Shown one piece after another: positions 9,176 to 20,025 of a stretch of 64,000 nucleotides of DNA. This DNA comes from Legionella lytica. GTDB lineage: Bacteria > Pseudomonadota > Gammaproteobacteria > Legionellales > Legionellaceae. The notes under the pieces were generated by a model. It was not told where the DNA came from. It was given only the letters and a program-made list of their open reading frames with translations, and ran no database searches. The position numbers and the translations under genes were made by a program. The stretch is from contig NZ_CP071527.1 of NCBI RefSeq assembly GCF_023921225.1, positions 2,074,501 to 2,138,500 of the forward strand, in the 5' to 3' direction. The stretch's first letter is position 1. Every line of letters begins with the position of its first letter.

Positions 9176-10290
9176 TAGGCCATAACCTCTTCTTCTTGAG
9201 GAATTAATGCTTTTTTAACTGCCTCAACCACTCTAACTTGCTCAGCCTCTTGTAAGTAAGGATGCATAGGCAAGCTAATTACACGATGACTTGCTTTCTC
9301 TGCATGAGGGAAATCACCCTCTGAATAACCTAAATAAGCCATTGCTGCTTGTAAATGTAATGGCGAGGGATAATGCACAGCTGTTGGAATACCAGCATCC
9401 TGCATGGCTTGTTGGAACTCATCACGATTATCCACTTCAATGGTATATTGAGCATAAACACTCGTGTTATGGCTATGGATAAATGGTGTTCTTACCAAAG
9501 AAGAAAGCATATTATCGTAGCGCTTAGCTACTTTTTGACGCATGATAATTTCATCTGGGAATAATTTCATTTTTTCAAGCAAAACAGCAGCTTGAATTGT
9601 ATCCATACGTCCATTGATACCAATACGGCTATGGCAATAGCGTGCATTTTGTCCATGGATTCTAACTTCAATTAATTTTTGAGCTAATTTGTCATCATTT
9701 GTAAAGCAAGCTCCAGAATCACCATAGCCACCCAAAGGCTTTGATGGGAAAAAGCTTGTGCAACCAATTGTTGATAAAGCACAAGAGCGTTTGCCTTTAT
9801 AGGTAGCCCCGAAACTTTGTGCAGCATCTTCAATTACCGCAATACCGTGCTTATCAGCAATAGCGTTAATCGCATCATGATCAGCACACTGGCCATATAA
9901 GCCAACTGGCATAATCGCTTTAGTTTTGCTGGTAATTGCTGCTTCCAGCTTTTGGGGATCCAGGTTATAAGTTAATGGATCAATATCAACAAATACTGGT
10001 TTCGCATGGCAAAGACTGATTACTTCAGAGGTTGCGAAGAAACTAAAAGGACTTGTAATAACTTCATCACCAGGTTGAATTTCTAATGCTATTAATGCCA
10101 TTAATAAAGCATCCGTTCCACTTGAATTCACAATAGCATGCTTAACACCAACAAAATCCGCTAATTGCTCTTCCAATTGGGTGATTTCAGGTCCCATGAT
10201 GTATTGACCATGGTTCAATACATTTCGTATGCCATTTAAAACTTCGTTCTCAATTAAAGAATACTGTGTTTTCAAATCGATAAATTGCAT
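9175..10290 (-). CDS. DegT/DnrJ/EryC1 family sugar aminotransferase (WbpE-like)
   Basis: PLP-dependent aminotransferases of this family amino-transfer to keto sugars on nucleotide carriers, making amino sugars for LPS, capsule or glycoprotein. The 371-residue protein shows NSSGTD (55-60), the cofactor aspartate in EDAAQSFG (Asp155) and the Schiff-base lysine in FFPSKPLGGYGD (Lys184). These are the standard landmarks. The closest named type by feel is WbpE, which acts on UDP-hexuronic acid derivatives, but the substrate cannot be read from the sequence. No other sugar-nucleotide genes are nearby. It sits between lapB (LPS assembly control) and pyrF and overlaps pyrF by one base. Confidence 0.85.
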   Translation of the reverse strand: MQFIDLKTQYSLIENEVLNGIRNVLNHGQYIMGPEITQLEEQLADFVGVKHAIVNSSGTDALLMALIALEIQPGDEVITSPFSFFATSEVISLCHAKPVFVDIDPLTYNLDPQKLEAAITSKTKAIMPVGLYGQCADHDAINAIADKHGIAVIEDAAQSFGATYKGKRSCALSTIGCTSFFPSKPLGGYGDSGACFTNDDKLAQKLIEVRIHGQNARYCHSRIGINGRMDTIQAAVLLEKMKLFPDEIIMRQKVAKRYDNMLSSLVRTPFIHSHNTSVYAQYTIEVDNRDEFQQAMQDAGIPTAVHYPSPLHLQAAMAYLGYSEGDFPHAEKASHRVISLPMHPYLQEAEQVRVVEAVKKALIPQEEEVMA

Positions 10291-10373
10291 CTTAATCTCT
10301 TCATATAGTGTATAAACGTTAATCGTATCGCCTTGATAGGTTGTTTATCCTTTACGTTATCAAAACGTTACCA

Positions 10374-11543
10374 CTAATACCCTTCTAAGCCATGCACCGG
10401 CTTCATTCTTCCCCAGTTTTTACAACTAGGGCAATGCCAATGCAGATGTTTACCACCAAAACCACAATGGCTACATCGATACACTGGTTTATTATCTAAA
10501 AACTTGCTTGTAATATCATAAAGCATTTGTAATTTGTCGCGCACTTTTCCATGAGCTGATTCAAGGTGCCAATTAATTAAATGGTTTAAACCTCGTATTG
10601 ATGGATGTTTGCTCAAATTATCCGCCACAAAATCAATAGCGGCATCCATGTTCTTGTGTTGTCTTAAATAGTCCGCAATTACAAAAATTACTGAAGCTCT
10701 TGGATGATGTTCCAAAGTGTCCTCAAGGTAATTAATGCAATCTCCCATGGAGTCTAATTCCATATGGCATCGAACTAACGGCTCAATAATCTCTGTTAAA
10801 AAATCTGCGTCTTGTTGCGGAACTCGTTTTAAAGAACGAATCGCATGTTTATAACGCCCTTCTTTCATTTCCAAACCGGCATGCATTAGGCTTGCACGTA
10901 CTGAATCTGAATCAACATTCATTGCTTGTTTAATACAATAGGCCGCACGGTCAATCGCATTAGCCTTCAACGCTTGATTCGCCATTTCGCAATAATAATG
11001 TGCTGCTTGTGTATGAAAACTGGTTCCCGTAGAAATTTCCAGTTTTTTAATAATATCTAGTGCCTTTTCCCAAGCTTTTTCTTGTTGGTATATTGCCAAT
11101 AAACCATGCAAACTACGCGTTTCTTTTGAACCGCCTAATTCAACAACTTCTAAAAAAATCCTTTCGGCACGATCAAAGAGTCCAGCACTCATATAATCTT
11201 GTCCTAATGCCATTAATGATTCTTTTCTTTGCTGGATACTAAGTTGCGGTCTAGCAATTAAATTTTGATGAATACGAATGGCTCGGTCAACTTCACCTCG
11301 ACGTCTAAATAAGCTTCCCAGCGCTAAATGGGTTTCTACTGTATCGCTATCGACTTCTAATAATTTAATAAAGATATCTACAGCTTTATCTGATTGCTCA
11401 TTTAATAAATAATTCAAACCAACTACATATTCACGAGACAAGCGATTATAAAGATTGGGATCTGGTTTCGATTTATTGCGGTTTGCTACCCACCAGCCTG
11501 ACCATGCGGCAGCAGGCAATAGTAATGGCCACAAATCAATCAT
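10374..11543 (-). CDS. lapB: Lipopolysaccharide assembly protein LapB (YciM)
   Basis: LapB is an inner-membrane TPR protein that controls LpxC turnover through FtsH and coordinates LPS assembly. The 389-residue sequence starts with a membrane anchor (about 4-20, rich in Leu, Ala and Trp), continues with a long series of TPR helices (about 35-340) and ends with a rubredoxin-like zinc knuckle with two CxxC pairs (CSHC and CPSC, about 360-378), which is essential in the E. coli protein. Length matches the E. coli homolog. The upstream neighbour is lapA, its usual partner, about 45 bp away. Confidence 0.95.
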   Translation of the reverse strand: MIDLWPLLLPAAAWSGWWVANRNKSKPDPNLYNRLSREYVVGLNYLLNEQSDKAVDIFIKLLEVDSDTVETHLALGSLFRRRGEVDRAIRIHQNLIARPQLSIQQRKESLMALGQDYMSAGLFDRAERIFLEVVELGGSKETRSLHGLLAIYQQEKAWEKALDIIKKLEISTGTSFHTQAAHYYCEMANQALKANAIDRAAYCIKQAMNVDSDSVRASLMHAGLEMKEGRYKHAIRSLKRVPQQDADFLTEIIEPLVRCHMELDSMGDCINYLEDTLEHHPRASVIFVIADYLRQHKNMDAAIDFVADNLSKHPSIRGLNHLINWHLESAHGKVRDKLQMLYDITSKFLDNKPVYRCSHCGFGGKHLHWHCPSCKNWGRMKPVHGLEGY

Positions 11544-11588
11544 TTAATATTCCCCTCTCGCTTTTTATTAAGTTCCATCATAATAAAA

Positions 11589-11879
11589 TTAATGTTGATC
11601 TTGTAAAGGTATTGAACGAAGATTTTTAATTTCTTTTTCTGTCAACTTTAATTGGTTTCTTATTCTAAGGCATTCAGCCTTTAAACGCCAATAACGTCCA
11701 ATAAAGAGAATAAACCCAATCAAGATCCCGATTCCTAACATAATGGTTATTAGAACCGATATAGGCATAGATACTGTATTAAAATAAAAATTAACATCCA
11801 CAGAAGCAGCATTTAATGCCGCAAAACTAACGCCAATAATAATAAGCAGTATATAAATAACCAGCATTACTATGCGCAT
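11589..11879 (-). CDS. lapA: Lipopolysaccharide assembly protein LapA (DUF1049)
   Basis: A 96-residue inner-membrane protein with two hydrophobic helices (about 1-22 and 39-62) followed by a charged, probably coiled-coil tail with the conserved pattern of LapA/YciS. It works with LapB in LPS assembly. I chose the ATG at 11879 because an AAGGAAC ribosome site precedes it by 6 bp and the product then begins directly with the first membrane helix; the longer frame from 11933 adds 18 polar residues with no support. The MITE-like element at 12005-12183 lies upstream, so the lapA promoter must sit between 11880 and 12004 or inside the element. Confidence 0.9.
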   Translation of the reverse strand: MRIVMLVIYILLIIIGVSFAALNAASVDVNFYFNTVSMPISVLITIMLGIGILIGFILFIGRYWRLKAECLRIRNQLKLTEKEIKNLRSIPLQDQH

Positions 11880-12004
11880 AATTGTTCCTTTTTTGTTGGT
11901 TGAGCAATCTTGCTCAACAATCAATTTCTGCAATAAGTACAGCTTAACTTATTCGCACCGCAGTTGAAATAAATACGCAACTACGTTGCTGGACTTCATT
12001 TATA

Positions 12005-12183
12005 TGTAAGCGTTTACGTAATAGTGTCAACTTAAACTCGTATTAGATATAGGCTGGGCTGTAAATCCCGGCATCGAGGATAAGCACGGGCTTTATTTTC
12101 TGGGCCCTGCGGCAGCTCGGCCTACGCGAATACGTTTTCGATCTCATGTTACTTTAGTAGACACGATTACGTAAACACTTACA
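12005..12183. mobile_element. MITE-like palindromic element
   Basis: A 179 bp segment bounded by 27 bp imperfect terminal inverted repeats: the left arm at 12005-12031 begins TGTAAGCGTTTACGTAAT, and the right arm at 12157-12183 is its reverse complement with three mismatches. The symmetry continues inward: CGTATT followed by TAGGC near 12040-12054 pairs with matching bases near 12115-12130, so most of the element can fold on itself. It has no coding capacity. I see no clear target duplication. It resembles a non-autonomous transposable element, but the parent element is not in this window. Confidence 0.6.
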
Positions 12184-12201
12184 TTAATTCTTCGGAAAAA
12201 T

Positions 12202-12230
12202 AAAAAGCGTAGATAAAATCTACGCTTTTT
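12202..12230 (-). terminator. Rho-independent terminator of rpsA
   Basis: A perfect 13 bp stem (GCGTAGAT and its complement, extended by A/T pairs) with a 3 nt loop. In the leftward direction it ends in five or more T residues. It lies 22 bp beyond the rpsA stop and is the clearest intrinsic terminator in the window. Confidence 0.9.
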
Positions 12231-12252
12231 AACTCATTGATTAAGAAGGAAA

Positions 12253-13932
12253 TTATTCGCCTTCTTTGCTTGCCATTTTCTCTTTAAGTAAATCACCTAA
12301 AGTAGTTGTAGAAGCACCTTCAGTTCTAGAGTACTTCTTAATAGCATCAGCTTCATCTTGAGCATCTTTCGCTTTCACAGAAAGAGAAATTGAACGGTTT
12401 TTGCGGTCAACGTTGATGATTTTCGCTTCGATTTCATCACCTTCTTTGACAACAGTCGTTGCATCGTCAACACGCTCATCAGACAATTCGCTAGCACGGA
12501 TAGTACCAGTAATGTCATCAGTTAGCGAAACAGTAACAGTTTTTGCATCTACTGCAGTCACTTTACCTTTAACGATCGCACCTTTAGTGAACTCGTCAAC
12601 AAAACTGGTGAAGTTATCACCTTCTAATTGTTTCAAGCCTAAAGAAATACGCTCACGCTCTGGGTCAATTGCAAGAATAACAGCTTCTAATTCTTGACCT
12701 TTCTTAAACTGCTTCACAGCTTCTTCGCCAGCAACAGTCCAGGAAATATCAGATAAATGAACTAGACCATCAATCTCGCCATCTAAGCCGATGAAAATAC
12801 CAAAGTCAGTAATTGAACGAATCTTACCAGTTACTTTTTGACCTTTAGAGTGAGTAGAAGCAAATTGTTGCCATGGATTGCCAACACATTGTTTCATACC
12901 TAAAGAAATACGACGACGTTCTTCATCAATTTCAAGAACCATTACATCAACGACATCGCCCATAGACACAACTTTGCTTGGGTGAACGTTTTTGTTAGTC
13001 CAATCCATTTCAGACATGTGAACTAAACCTTCAACGCCTTCTTCGATTTCAACGAAGCAACCGTAATCAGTAATGTTAGTAACTTTACCTTGTAATTTCT
13101 TGTGTAAAGGATAACGCTCAACCAGGTCAACCCAAGGATCGTTTCCTAATTGTTTCATACCTAAAGAAACACGGTTTCTTTCGCTGTCAAAGCTTAATAC
13201 TTTAACTTTAACGTCTTGACCAACTGACAATACTTCACTTGGATGCTTCACACGCTTCCAAGAAATATCAGTGATGTGGAGTAAGCCATCTATGCCGCCC
13301 AAGTCAATGAATGCACCGTAGTCAGTAAGGTTCTTAACGATACCATGAAGCTCTTGGCCATCATGTAATGATTCAAGCAAGGCTTGTCTGTCAGCACTGC
13401 TTTCCTCTTCAACAACTGCACGTCGAGAAACAACGATATTGTTGCGCTTTAAGTCCATCTTGATTACTTTGAACTCTAGCTCTTTGCCTTCTAAGTAAGA
13501 AGGATCTCTTACAGGTCTGACGTCTACTAATGAGCCAGGTAAGAATGCGCGGATTGTACCGATTTCAACAGTGAAACCACCTTTAACTTTACCAGAAATA
13601 AGACCAGTAACAGTTTCATTGTTTTCATGTGATTTAGATAATTTGCGCCATGCTTCTTGACGTTTTGCTTTTTCTCTTGAAAGGAGCGTCTCGCCGTAGC
13701 CATCTTCAACTGAATCCAATGCTACTTCGACAGTATCGCCTAGGCTAACTTCCAGTGCTCCGTCTTTGTCGTAAAACTCTTCTACGGCAACAATACCTTC
13801 GGACTTAAGTCCAGCATTTAAAATGACATAATCATCATCAATACCAATAACTTTAGCAGTGATAATGGCACCAGGATAAAATTGAGCACCAGCAATACTT
13901 TGCTCAAACAATTCTTTGAAACTTTCAGACAT
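12253..13932 (-). CDS. rpsA: 30S ribosomal protein S1
   Basis: S1 binds mRNA on the small subunit and helps start translation, especially on structured or weak-ribosome-site messages. The 559-residue protein has the standard six S1 RNA-binding domains (starting at about 20, 105, 190, 275, 362 and 450), with repeated signatures such as [29 protein letters not shown] and [15 protein letters not shown]. The first two domains are the degenerate ribosome-binding pair. Upstream is cmk, the usual gammaproteobacterial neighbour, separated by a 118 bp leader; a strong terminator follows. The leader may carry autoregulation, as in E. coli, but I see no specific site. Confidence 0.98.
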   Translation of the reverse strand: MSESFKELFEQSIAGAQFYPGAIITAKVIGIDDDYVILNAGLKSEGIVAVEEFYDKDGALEVSLGDTVEVALDSVEDGYGETLLSREKAKRQEAWRKLSKSHENNETVTGLISGKVKGGFTVEIGTIRAFLPGSLVDVRPVRDPSYLEGKELEFKVIKMDLKRNNIVVSRRAVVEEESSADRQALLESLHDGQELHGIVKNLTDYGAFIDLGGIDGLLHITDISWKRVKHPSEVLSVGQDVKVKVLSFDSERNRVSLGMKQLGNDPWVDLVERYPLHKKLQGKVTNITDYGCFVEIEEGVEGLVHMSEMDWTNKNVHPSKVVSMGDVVDVMVLEIDEERRRISLGMKQCVGNPWQQFASTHSKGQKVTGKIRSITDFGIFIGLDGEIDGLVHLSDISWTVAGEEAVKQFKKGQELEAVILAIDPERERISLGLKQLEGDNFTSFVDEFTKGAIVKGKVTAVDAKTVTVSLTDDITGTIRASELSDERVDDATTVVKEGDEIEAKIINVDRKNRSISLSVKAKDAQDEADAIKKYSRTEGASTTTLGDLLKEKMASKEGE

Positions 13933-14050
13933 GTTAATAAACTCTTTAGTAAAAAAATGAAAGCATGAGTTCCACTCGGCTTCCCCCCTAAAACAAAGCC
14001 TGCCCTCATCTTTGCCATCTTGATGGATAGCAAAACGAAAACAGACCTAG

Positions 14051-14740
14051 TTAAACATTATTCAAACGTTCCTCTATTAATTTTAATACAGTATTGAGCG
14101 CTTGTACAATGGTTAATCTTGTTGTATCAATTTGCACTGCATCATCTGCAGGCTTCAATGGTGCGTGAGTACGTGCAGTATCCCTTGTATCACGTTTAAC
14201 CAATTCTTCTACAACCTGCGCGAGGCTAACATTATTTCCTTTTTCTTTCAACTGTAAATAACGTCTATTTGCTCTTTCTTGCTCATCTGCATACAAAAAG
14301 ACCTTTAAAACAGCATCAGGAAATACCACCGTGCCCATATCACGTCCATCAGTAACTAAGCCTGGGGGCTGCGCAAAATTACGTTGTCGTTCTAGTAAAG
14401 CTAATCGAACCTCTGGAATTGCCGCAATTCTTGAGGCATCTTGCCCACATTGTTCGCTGCGAATGTCCGTACTTACATCTTCATTATTTAAAATAACTAA
14501 GGACGCATTATCCTCAGAAGATTCAAAGCGTAAATCTAAAGTACGTGCAAGTTCTGCAATTTGATTGATGTCCTGAAAATCAATATTATTTTTTCTAATG
14601 GCATAAGCCAAAACTCGATAAATAGCACCACTATCAAGCATATTCCATTGTAAACGCTTGGCAAGCAAATGGCATAAAGTTCCTTTACCGGTCCCACTTG
14701 GACCATCAAGAGTAATTACGGGAATGTTTTTATCGTACAT
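14051..14740 (-). CDS. cmk: Cytidylate kinase
   Basis: Phosphorylates CMP and dCMP with ATP, feeding nucleotide pools. The 229-residue product has the P-loop GPSGTGKGT at 13-21, a TDGRDMGTVVFPDA segment in the middle (NMP-binding) and an RDTRDTART lid motif near 185-195. The length is normal for bacterial CMP kinases. The ATG at 14740 lies inside the last codons of aroA (11 bp overlap), so the genes are one transcription unit leading to rpsA. Confidence 0.97.
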   Translation of the reverse strand: MYDKNIPVITLDGPSGTGKGTLCHLLAKRLQWNMLDSGAIYRVLAYAIRKNNIDFQDINQIAELARTLDLRFESSEDNASLVILNNEDVSTDIRSEQCGQDASRIAAIPEVRLALLERQRNFAQPPGLVTDGRDMGTVVFPDAVLKVFLYADEQERANRRYLQLKEKGNNVSLAQVVEELVKRDTRDTARTHAPLKPADDAVQIDTTRLTIVQALNTVLKLIEERLNNV

Positions 14741-16049
14741 GTTCAGCTACTTCCTCTACTTGAAGTTGGAGTTCTTTTGCTGTTGCAACAAATAAAGGGA
14801 ATGATGTTGCCACATTGGCACAATTTTCCACTGTTACTGGTGCTGAGGCGACAGCTCCTGCAATTGCAAAAGACATCGCGATACGATGATCACCTAAACT
14901 ATCCACTGTTCCGCCTTGTACTTTACCTCCTTCAATCAAAGCACCATCCTCTACGGCCTGGGCTTTAATACCTAACTGATTTAATCCATTAATCATCGCA
15001 GCAATGCGATCACTTTCTTTGAAGCGTAGTTCTTTTGCGCCGTGCAGTGTGGTTTGACCTTCAGCACATGCTGCAGCAACAAAAATAATAGGAAACTCAT
15101 CGATTGCAAGCGGAACAAGCTCTGGGGAAATATTAATACCCTGTAGTGGGGCATACTGTACACGAATATCAGCAACTCGCTCTTCTCCCTGCTGGCGCTG
15201 ATTTAGCAGAGTAATGTTGGCGCCCATTTCTAAGAGTATGTGTAAAATTCCCGTGCGTGTGGCATTAATACCAACGTTGCAAATAAGTAAGTCAGAACCA
15301 GGAATAATAGTAGCAGCAACAATAAAAAAGGCAGCAGAAGATATATCACCAGGAACAAAGATCTCCGTTGCGATGCATTCGCTTTTAGAATCAACTGTAA
15401 TGGAGTTTTCTTTACGAGATATAGGATAAGAAAAACTTTCTAACATGACTTCAGTATGATTACGACTAATACCTGTTTCAGTAACAGTAGTCTCACCCTC
15501 TGCATACAGGCCCGCTAATAAAACACAGGATTTCACTTGAGCACTTGCTTCCGGCATAACATAGGTAATACCCTTCAGCTTGTTACCACCTTTGATCTTA
15601 ATCGGAGGCTTTCCATCAACTGTAGATATATCAGCACCCATCTCCATTAAAGGCTTACTAATGCGTAGCATGGGACGTTTCATCAAGCTTTCATCCCCAA
15701 TTAGCTCGCTATCAAAATCCTGGGCAGCTAATAATCCAGCCAACAAACGCATACTTGTCCCAGAATTTCCACAATCAATCACTTGATTGGGTTTCTTTAA
15801 TCCGTGCTTACCTACACCATAAATAATAACTTGTTGTTCATCGGGGCCTTCAATCTGTACCCCCATAGCTCGAAAAGCATTTAGGGTAGCCATGCAGTCT
15901 TCGCCATCAAGGAACCCATTAATGACGGTAGTTCCTTTAGCAAGAGCACCAAATATAACAGAACGATGAGAAATTGACTTATCCCCGGGAACACGGATTT
16001 CACCGGTTATCGACTGTGATGGCTTGCTAAGCAAATTAATTCTTTTCAC
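14730..16049 (-). CDS. aroA: 3-phosphoshikimate 1-carboxyvinyltransferase (EPSP synthase)
   Basis: Catalyses the sixth step of the shikimate pathway, joining PEP to shikimate 3-phosphate. The sequence has VPGDKSISHR at 20-29 with the substrate lysine at 24, the GNSGTSMRLLAG motif and the late KESDRIAAM motif. I prefer the GTG start at 16049 (439 residues): it forms a GTGA overlap with the serC stop and lies 10 bp after AAGGA, while the TTG at 16055 is only 4 bp from the same site. The order serC-aroA-cmk-rpsA is a known gammaproteobacterial operon and links serine and aromatic synthesis to growth. Confidence 0.96.
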   Translation of the reverse strand: MKRINLLSKPSQSITGEIRVPGDKSISHRSVIFGALAKGTTVINGFLDGEDCMATLNAFRAMGVQIEGPDEQQVIIYGVGKHGLKKPNQVIDCGNSGTSMRLLAGLLAAQDFDSELIGDESLMKRPMLRISKPLMEMGADISTVDGKPPIKIKGGNKLKGITYVMPEASAQVKSCVLLAGLYAEGETTVTETGISRNHTEVMLESFSYPISRKENSITVDSKSECIATEIFVPGDISSAAFFIVAATIIPGSDLLICNVGINATRTGILHILLEMGANITLLNQRQQGEERVADIRVQYAPLQGINISPELVPLAIDEFPIIFVAAACAEGQTTLHGAKELRFKESDRIAAMINGLNQLGIKAQAVEDGALIEGGKVQGGTVDSLGDHRIAMSFAIAGAVASAPVTVENCANVATSFPLFVATAKELQLQVEEVAEHVR

Positions 16050-17137
16050 GAGCAATTTTTCCTTGCAAATTCAGACATAAATTCAATTAAGGCCTCAACA
16101 CCAGACATCGGCATGGCATTATAAAGACTAGCACGGATTCCGCCTACGAAACGGTGCCCTTTTAAAGCACTTAAACCTTGCAACTGTGCCTGATGTATGA
16201 ATTGTTCTTCAAGATCAAGATTCTTTAATGAGAAACAGATATTCATGATTGAGCGTGCTTCTTTATCTACATGAGTAGTATAAAAATCATTTGCATCTAG
16301 ATACTGATATAATTTAGCAGCTTTTTTACAATTTACTTCATACAGGGCATCGACTCCACCTTGGGCTTTAACCCAATCAAACATTTTAGCTGCCAAATAA
16401 CAATTAAAAACTGGTGGCGTTGCATACAATGAATGCTGTTCGGTTTGAAACTTATAATCAAACATCGTAGGAACCGTTGGATTTGGCACTTTTGCTAATA
16501 AATCATCGCGAACAATCACTAGCGTTAAACCCGCATTGGCAATATTTTTTTGAGCGCCAGCAAAAATCAAACCATAATCACAAACATTTATAGGTTCACT
16601 CAGTAGACAAGAGGTCATATCAGCAATTAATGTAAGTCCTCTAACCTTTGGAACAAAAGGAAAACGAACGCCGTTAACCGTTTCATTCGGAGTGTAATAC
16701 AAATAACTAGTGTTTTCTTTTAACTCCCAACGCTTAGGATCAGGAATAGACTTGTAACCATTTGCTTCATCACTTGCCACACAATAGGCTTTTTTTAATC
16801 GTTGTGCTTCAAGAAGTGCGATGTGGGACCAAATTCCCGTATCCAAATAACCGGCCTGTTCATCTGGATGTAAAAAATTCATGGGAATCATAGCAAACTG
16901 CGTGCGCGCAGCACCACCTAAGAATAAAACCTGATAATTTTCAGGTATGCCTAAGAGGTATCTTAGCGTTTGTTCAGCATGCTCTAAAAGAGAGATAAAC
17001 TCTGGGGTTCTATGGCCAACTTCTAAAATCGACATCCCCGTGTTACTCCAATCAAGGAGCTCTTCCTGGGCCTCTTTTAACAGAGACTCAGGAAGCATTG
17101 CAGGACCTGCACCGAAATTATAGGTCCTGGTTGTCAT
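16046..17137 (-). CDS. serC: Phosphoserine aminotransferase
   Basis: PLP enzyme making phosphoserine from 3-phosphohydroxypyruvate, with a second role in pyridoxal phosphate synthesis. The protein starts [17 protein letters not shown], the family N-terminus. It contains the HRTPEF segment and the PLP lysine in [10 protein letters not shown]. From the ATG at 17137 it has 363 residues, close to E. coli SerC; ATGs at 17146 and 17149 would add a few residues, and none has a clear ribosome site. The 5' end lies inside the 3' end of gyrA (20 bp overlap), so translation may depend on gyrA ribosomes. Confidence 0.95.
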   Translation of the reverse strand: MTTRTYNFGAGPAMLPESLLKEAQEELLDWSNTGMSILEVGHRTPEFISLLEHAEQTLRYLLGIPENYQVLFLGGAARTQFAMIPMNFLHPDEQAGYLDTGIWSHIALLEAQRLKKAYCVASDEANGYKSIPDPKRWELKENTSYLYYTPNETVNGVRFPFVPKVRGLTLIADMTSCLLSEPINVCDYGLIFAGAQKNIANAGLTLVIVRDDLLAKVPNPTVPTMFDYKFQTEQHSLYATPPVFNCYLAAKMFDWVKAQGGVDALYEVNCKKAAKLYQYLDANDFYTTHVDKEARSIMNICFSLKNLDLEEQFIHQAQLQGLSALKGHRFVGGIRASLYNAMPMSGVEALIEFMSEFARKNCS

Positions 17138-19739
17138 CTTGATCATCATTATTTTCGATTTCTAATGAACCGTCTTCATCCAAATTATCCTCTAGATCTT
17201 CAGAACCTTCACCTAAATCTTCAATTTTTTGCATACCAACGACTGACTCTCCAGAGCTAACGTTGATTAAGCGAACCCCTTGAGTATTTCGACCAATAAT
17301 TGATAATTCGTTAACTCGGAAGCGCACCAGGGTTCCTTTATCAGTAATCAACATGGCTTCATCACTATCATTCACTTGAACAGAACGAACTACTTTACCA
17401 TTACGTTCGGTCACTTGAATGGAAATAACCCCCTGACCACCACGACCAGAAACACGATACTCTTCAATAGCCGTACGTTTTCCATAGCCATTTTCAGTTG
17501 CAGTTAGGATGGTTCCATTAGGATGAGCAACAATCAATGAAATTACGGATTGGTCCTCTTCAATACGAATACCACGAACCCCACGTGCAGTACGACCTGT
17601 AGATCGTACTTTCGATTCATCAAAACGAATGACTTTACCGGTATCAGTAAATAACATAATGTCTTTGGTACCATCAGTAATATCAACACCAACTAAGCGA
17701 TCATTTTCGTCTAAATCAATCGCGATAATTCCATTTGACCGTGGTCTGCTAAAGGCATTGAGAGGAACCTTTTTCACTGTGCCATTACGAGTAGCCATAA
17801 AGACATAAAACCCTTCCTGATAAACGCGAACAGGCAACATGGCATTAATTTCCTCGCCTTCTGCCAAGGGAAGAATGTTAATAATCGGTCTACCGCGTGA
17901 AATTCGGCTAGCTAACGGTAACTGATAGGCCTTCAACCAATATAGCTTACCGTGGTTTGAGAAGCACAATAAGGTATCATGAGTACTTGCAATCACTAAA
18001 CGTGAAACGAAGTCTTCGTCTTTAACGTTTGTTGCTGATTTACCTTTTCCACCACGACGTTGTGCTTGGTAAGCACTTAAAGGCTGATATTTCACATAAC
18101 CTTGATGCGATAAGGTAACCACAACATCTTCTTCAGTGATTAAATCTTCGATGGTTAAATCTTCTTGGGACGCAGTAATTTCAGTACGACGCTCATCACC
18201 AAACTGAACTTTAATGTCGATAAACTCATCACGAATCACCTGCATTAGGCGCTCAGGTGAAGCCAAGATATCTAACAATTCTTTGATTAATTTTAATAAC
18301 TCTTCAAACTCACCAAGAATTTTGTCTTGTTCTAAAGCAGTCAAGCGATGTAAACGCAATTCAAGAATTGCTTGTGCCTGCGCTTCAGATAATTTATAGC
18401 CTGCAACACTTAAGCCAAATTCAGCGCCTAAATCATCAGGTCTTGATGCATCAGAACCAGCACGCTCTAACATCGTTTTAACCAGACCTGGCTGCCATTC
18501 TCTTGCTAATAAGGAAGCTTTTGCTTCTTGTGGTGTTGGAGATTGTTTAATTAGAGCAATCATTTCATCAATATTAGCTAAGGCAATGCCCAAGCCTTCT
18601 AATAAATGAGCTCGAGCTCTCGCCTTTTTCAAATCAAATAAGGTTCTGCGAGTAACAACTTCACGACGGTGCCTGATGAAGTACTCAAGAATTTCTTTTA
18701 AATTCAAGGTGCGTGGCTGGCCATCAACCAAAGCAACCATATTAATACCAAATACATTCTGCATTTGAGTATGAGCATATAAGTTATTTAGAACAACATC
18801 CGCAACCTCATTACGTTTCAGTTCAATAACAACCCGCATACCCTGCTTATCAGACTCATCACGAAGCCCAGAAATTCCTTCGATTTTCTTATCACGAACT
18901 AATTCAGCAATACGTTCAACTAAACGTGCTTTGTTTACCTGGTAAGGTAACTCATGAATAATAATTGCCTGACGGCCGGTATCTTTATCCGTTTCAACTT
19001 CAGTGCGAGCACGAATAACTACCCGTCCTTTACCAGTACGATAGCCTTGAATAATTCCAGCTCTACCATTAATAATGGCCGCAGTAGGAAAATCAGGGCC
19101 AGGAATAATTTCCATGATTTCATCCAGACTTAATTCTGGATTATCAACCAAGGCGATACAGGCATTAACAACCTCAGTTAAGTTATGTGGAGGGATATTG
19201 GTTGCCATCCCTACCGCAATACCTGAAGAACCATTTACTAGTAAATTAGGTACTCGTGAAGGTAAAACTACAGGAGCAAACTCAGTCTCATCATAGTTTG
19301 GACTAAAATCAACAGTCTCCTTTTCTAAGTCAGCAAGTAAAGCATGTGCTACCTTTGACATTCTTACTTCGGTATAACGCATTGCCGCCGGAGCGTCACC
19401 ATCGACAGATCCGAAGTTACCTTGACCATCAACCAAAAGATAACGCATTGAGAATGGCTGAGCCATACGTACAATCGTATCGTAAACTGCAGTATCACCA
19501 TGTGGGTGGTATTTACCGATAACATCCCCTACTACACGAGCAGATTTCTTATAGGGTTTGTTCCAATCATTCCCCAATTCACTCATTGCATAAAGCACAC
19601 GTCGGTGAACGGGTTTTAATCCATCACGTACATCAGGTAAGGCCCGACCTACGATAACGCTCATCGCATAATCCAAATAGGATTGCTTTAATTCGTCTTC
19701 AATGTTAACCGGCAAGACTTCTTTAGCTAGATAAACCAT
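17118..19739 (-). CDS. gyrA: DNA gyrase subunit A
   Basis: Breakage-reunion subunit of gyrase, which with GyrB introduces negative supercoils. The 873-residue protein has the catalytic tyrosine Tyr122 in RYTEVRM, the quinolone-resistance region [10 protein letters not shown] (Thr83 and Asp87), and the GyrA-box QRRGGKG near the start of the C-terminal DNA-wrapping beta-pinwheel. The C-terminus is strongly acidic ([15 protein letters not shown] and beyond), as in many GyrA tails. Thr83 rather than Ser is the wild-type state in Legionella. It heads the leftward run and is divergent from gltA. Confidence 0.98.
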   Translation of the reverse strand: MVYLAKEVLPVNIEDELKQSYLDYAMSVIVGRALPDVRDGLKPVHRRVLYAMSELGNDWNKPYKKSARVVGDVIGKYHPHGDTAVYDTIVRMAQPFSMRYLLVDGQGNFGSVDGDAPAAMRYTEVRMSKVAHALLADLEKETVDFSPNYDETEFAPVVLPSRVPNLLVNGSSGIAVGMATNIPPHNLTEVVNACIALVDNPELSLDEIMEIIPGPDFPTAAIINGRAGIIQGYRTGKGRVVIRARTEVETDKDTGRQAIIIHELPYQVNKARLVERIAELVRDKKIEGISGLRDESDKQGMRVVIELKRNEVADVVLNNLYAHTQMQNVFGINMVALVDGQPRTLNLKEILEYFIRHRREVVTRRTLFDLKKARARAHLLEGLGIALANIDEMIALIKQSPTPQEAKASLLAREWQPGLVKTMLERAGSDASRPDDLGAEFGLSVAGYKLSEAQAQAILELRLHRLTALEQDKILGEFEELLKLIKELLDILASPERLMQVIRDEFIDIKVQFGDERRTEITASQEDLTIEDLITEEDVVVTLSHQGYVKYQPLSAYQAQRRGGKGKSATNVKDEDFVSRLVIASTHDTLLCFSNHGKLYWLKAYQLPLASRISRGRPIINILPLAEGEEINAMLPVRVYQEGFYVFMATRNGTVKKVPLNAFSRPRSNGIIAIDLDENDRLVGVDITDGTKDIMLFTDTGKVIRFDESKVRSTGRTARGVRGIRIEEDQSVISLIVAHPNGTILTATENGYGKRTAIEEYRVSGRGGQGVISIQVTERNGKVVRSVQVNDSDEAMLITDKGTLVRFRVNELSIIGRNTQGVRLINVSSGESVVGMQKIEDLGEGSEDLEDNLDEDGSLEIENNDDQDDNQDL

Positions 19740-19950
19740 GGTATGGATGTATCCTTATGATAAATTCTGCGGTCAAGGATAACATACCGTCGAATGTAAT
19801 TGAATCAAGCGCTGAAAAAATGTGTACGCACACGATATTCATGCTCAAAAACAGAATTAAGTACAACTTTCAACCACCTAAATTAATTCCTTTTTTCCCT
19901 GTCTTTATTTACAAAACTCAACCATAATATGAGATTAGAGTAGGTTTAAA

Positions 19951-19980
19951 TTGACTGCACGTGTAAATTTTGTATATAGT
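19951..19980 (+). promoter_or_regulatory. Probable sigma-70 promoter of gltA
   Basis: TTGACT (19951-19956) and TATAGT (19975-19980) with an 18 bp spacer, 45 bp before the gltA ATG. An overlapping TATATA at 19973 would give 16 bp. Both boxes are close to consensus and in the right direction. This is the best promoter match I found in the window. Confidence 0.65.
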
Positions 19981-20025
19981 GCCGCGCACAATAAATAATT
20001 AAGATGCTTAGAAACAGGAGAAGCA

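Noticed and set aside
12401..12697. 98-codon rightward open frame inside rpsA
   Set aside because: It lies fully antisense to a clear ribosomal protein gene, has a Ser/Thr-rich random composition and no ribosome site.
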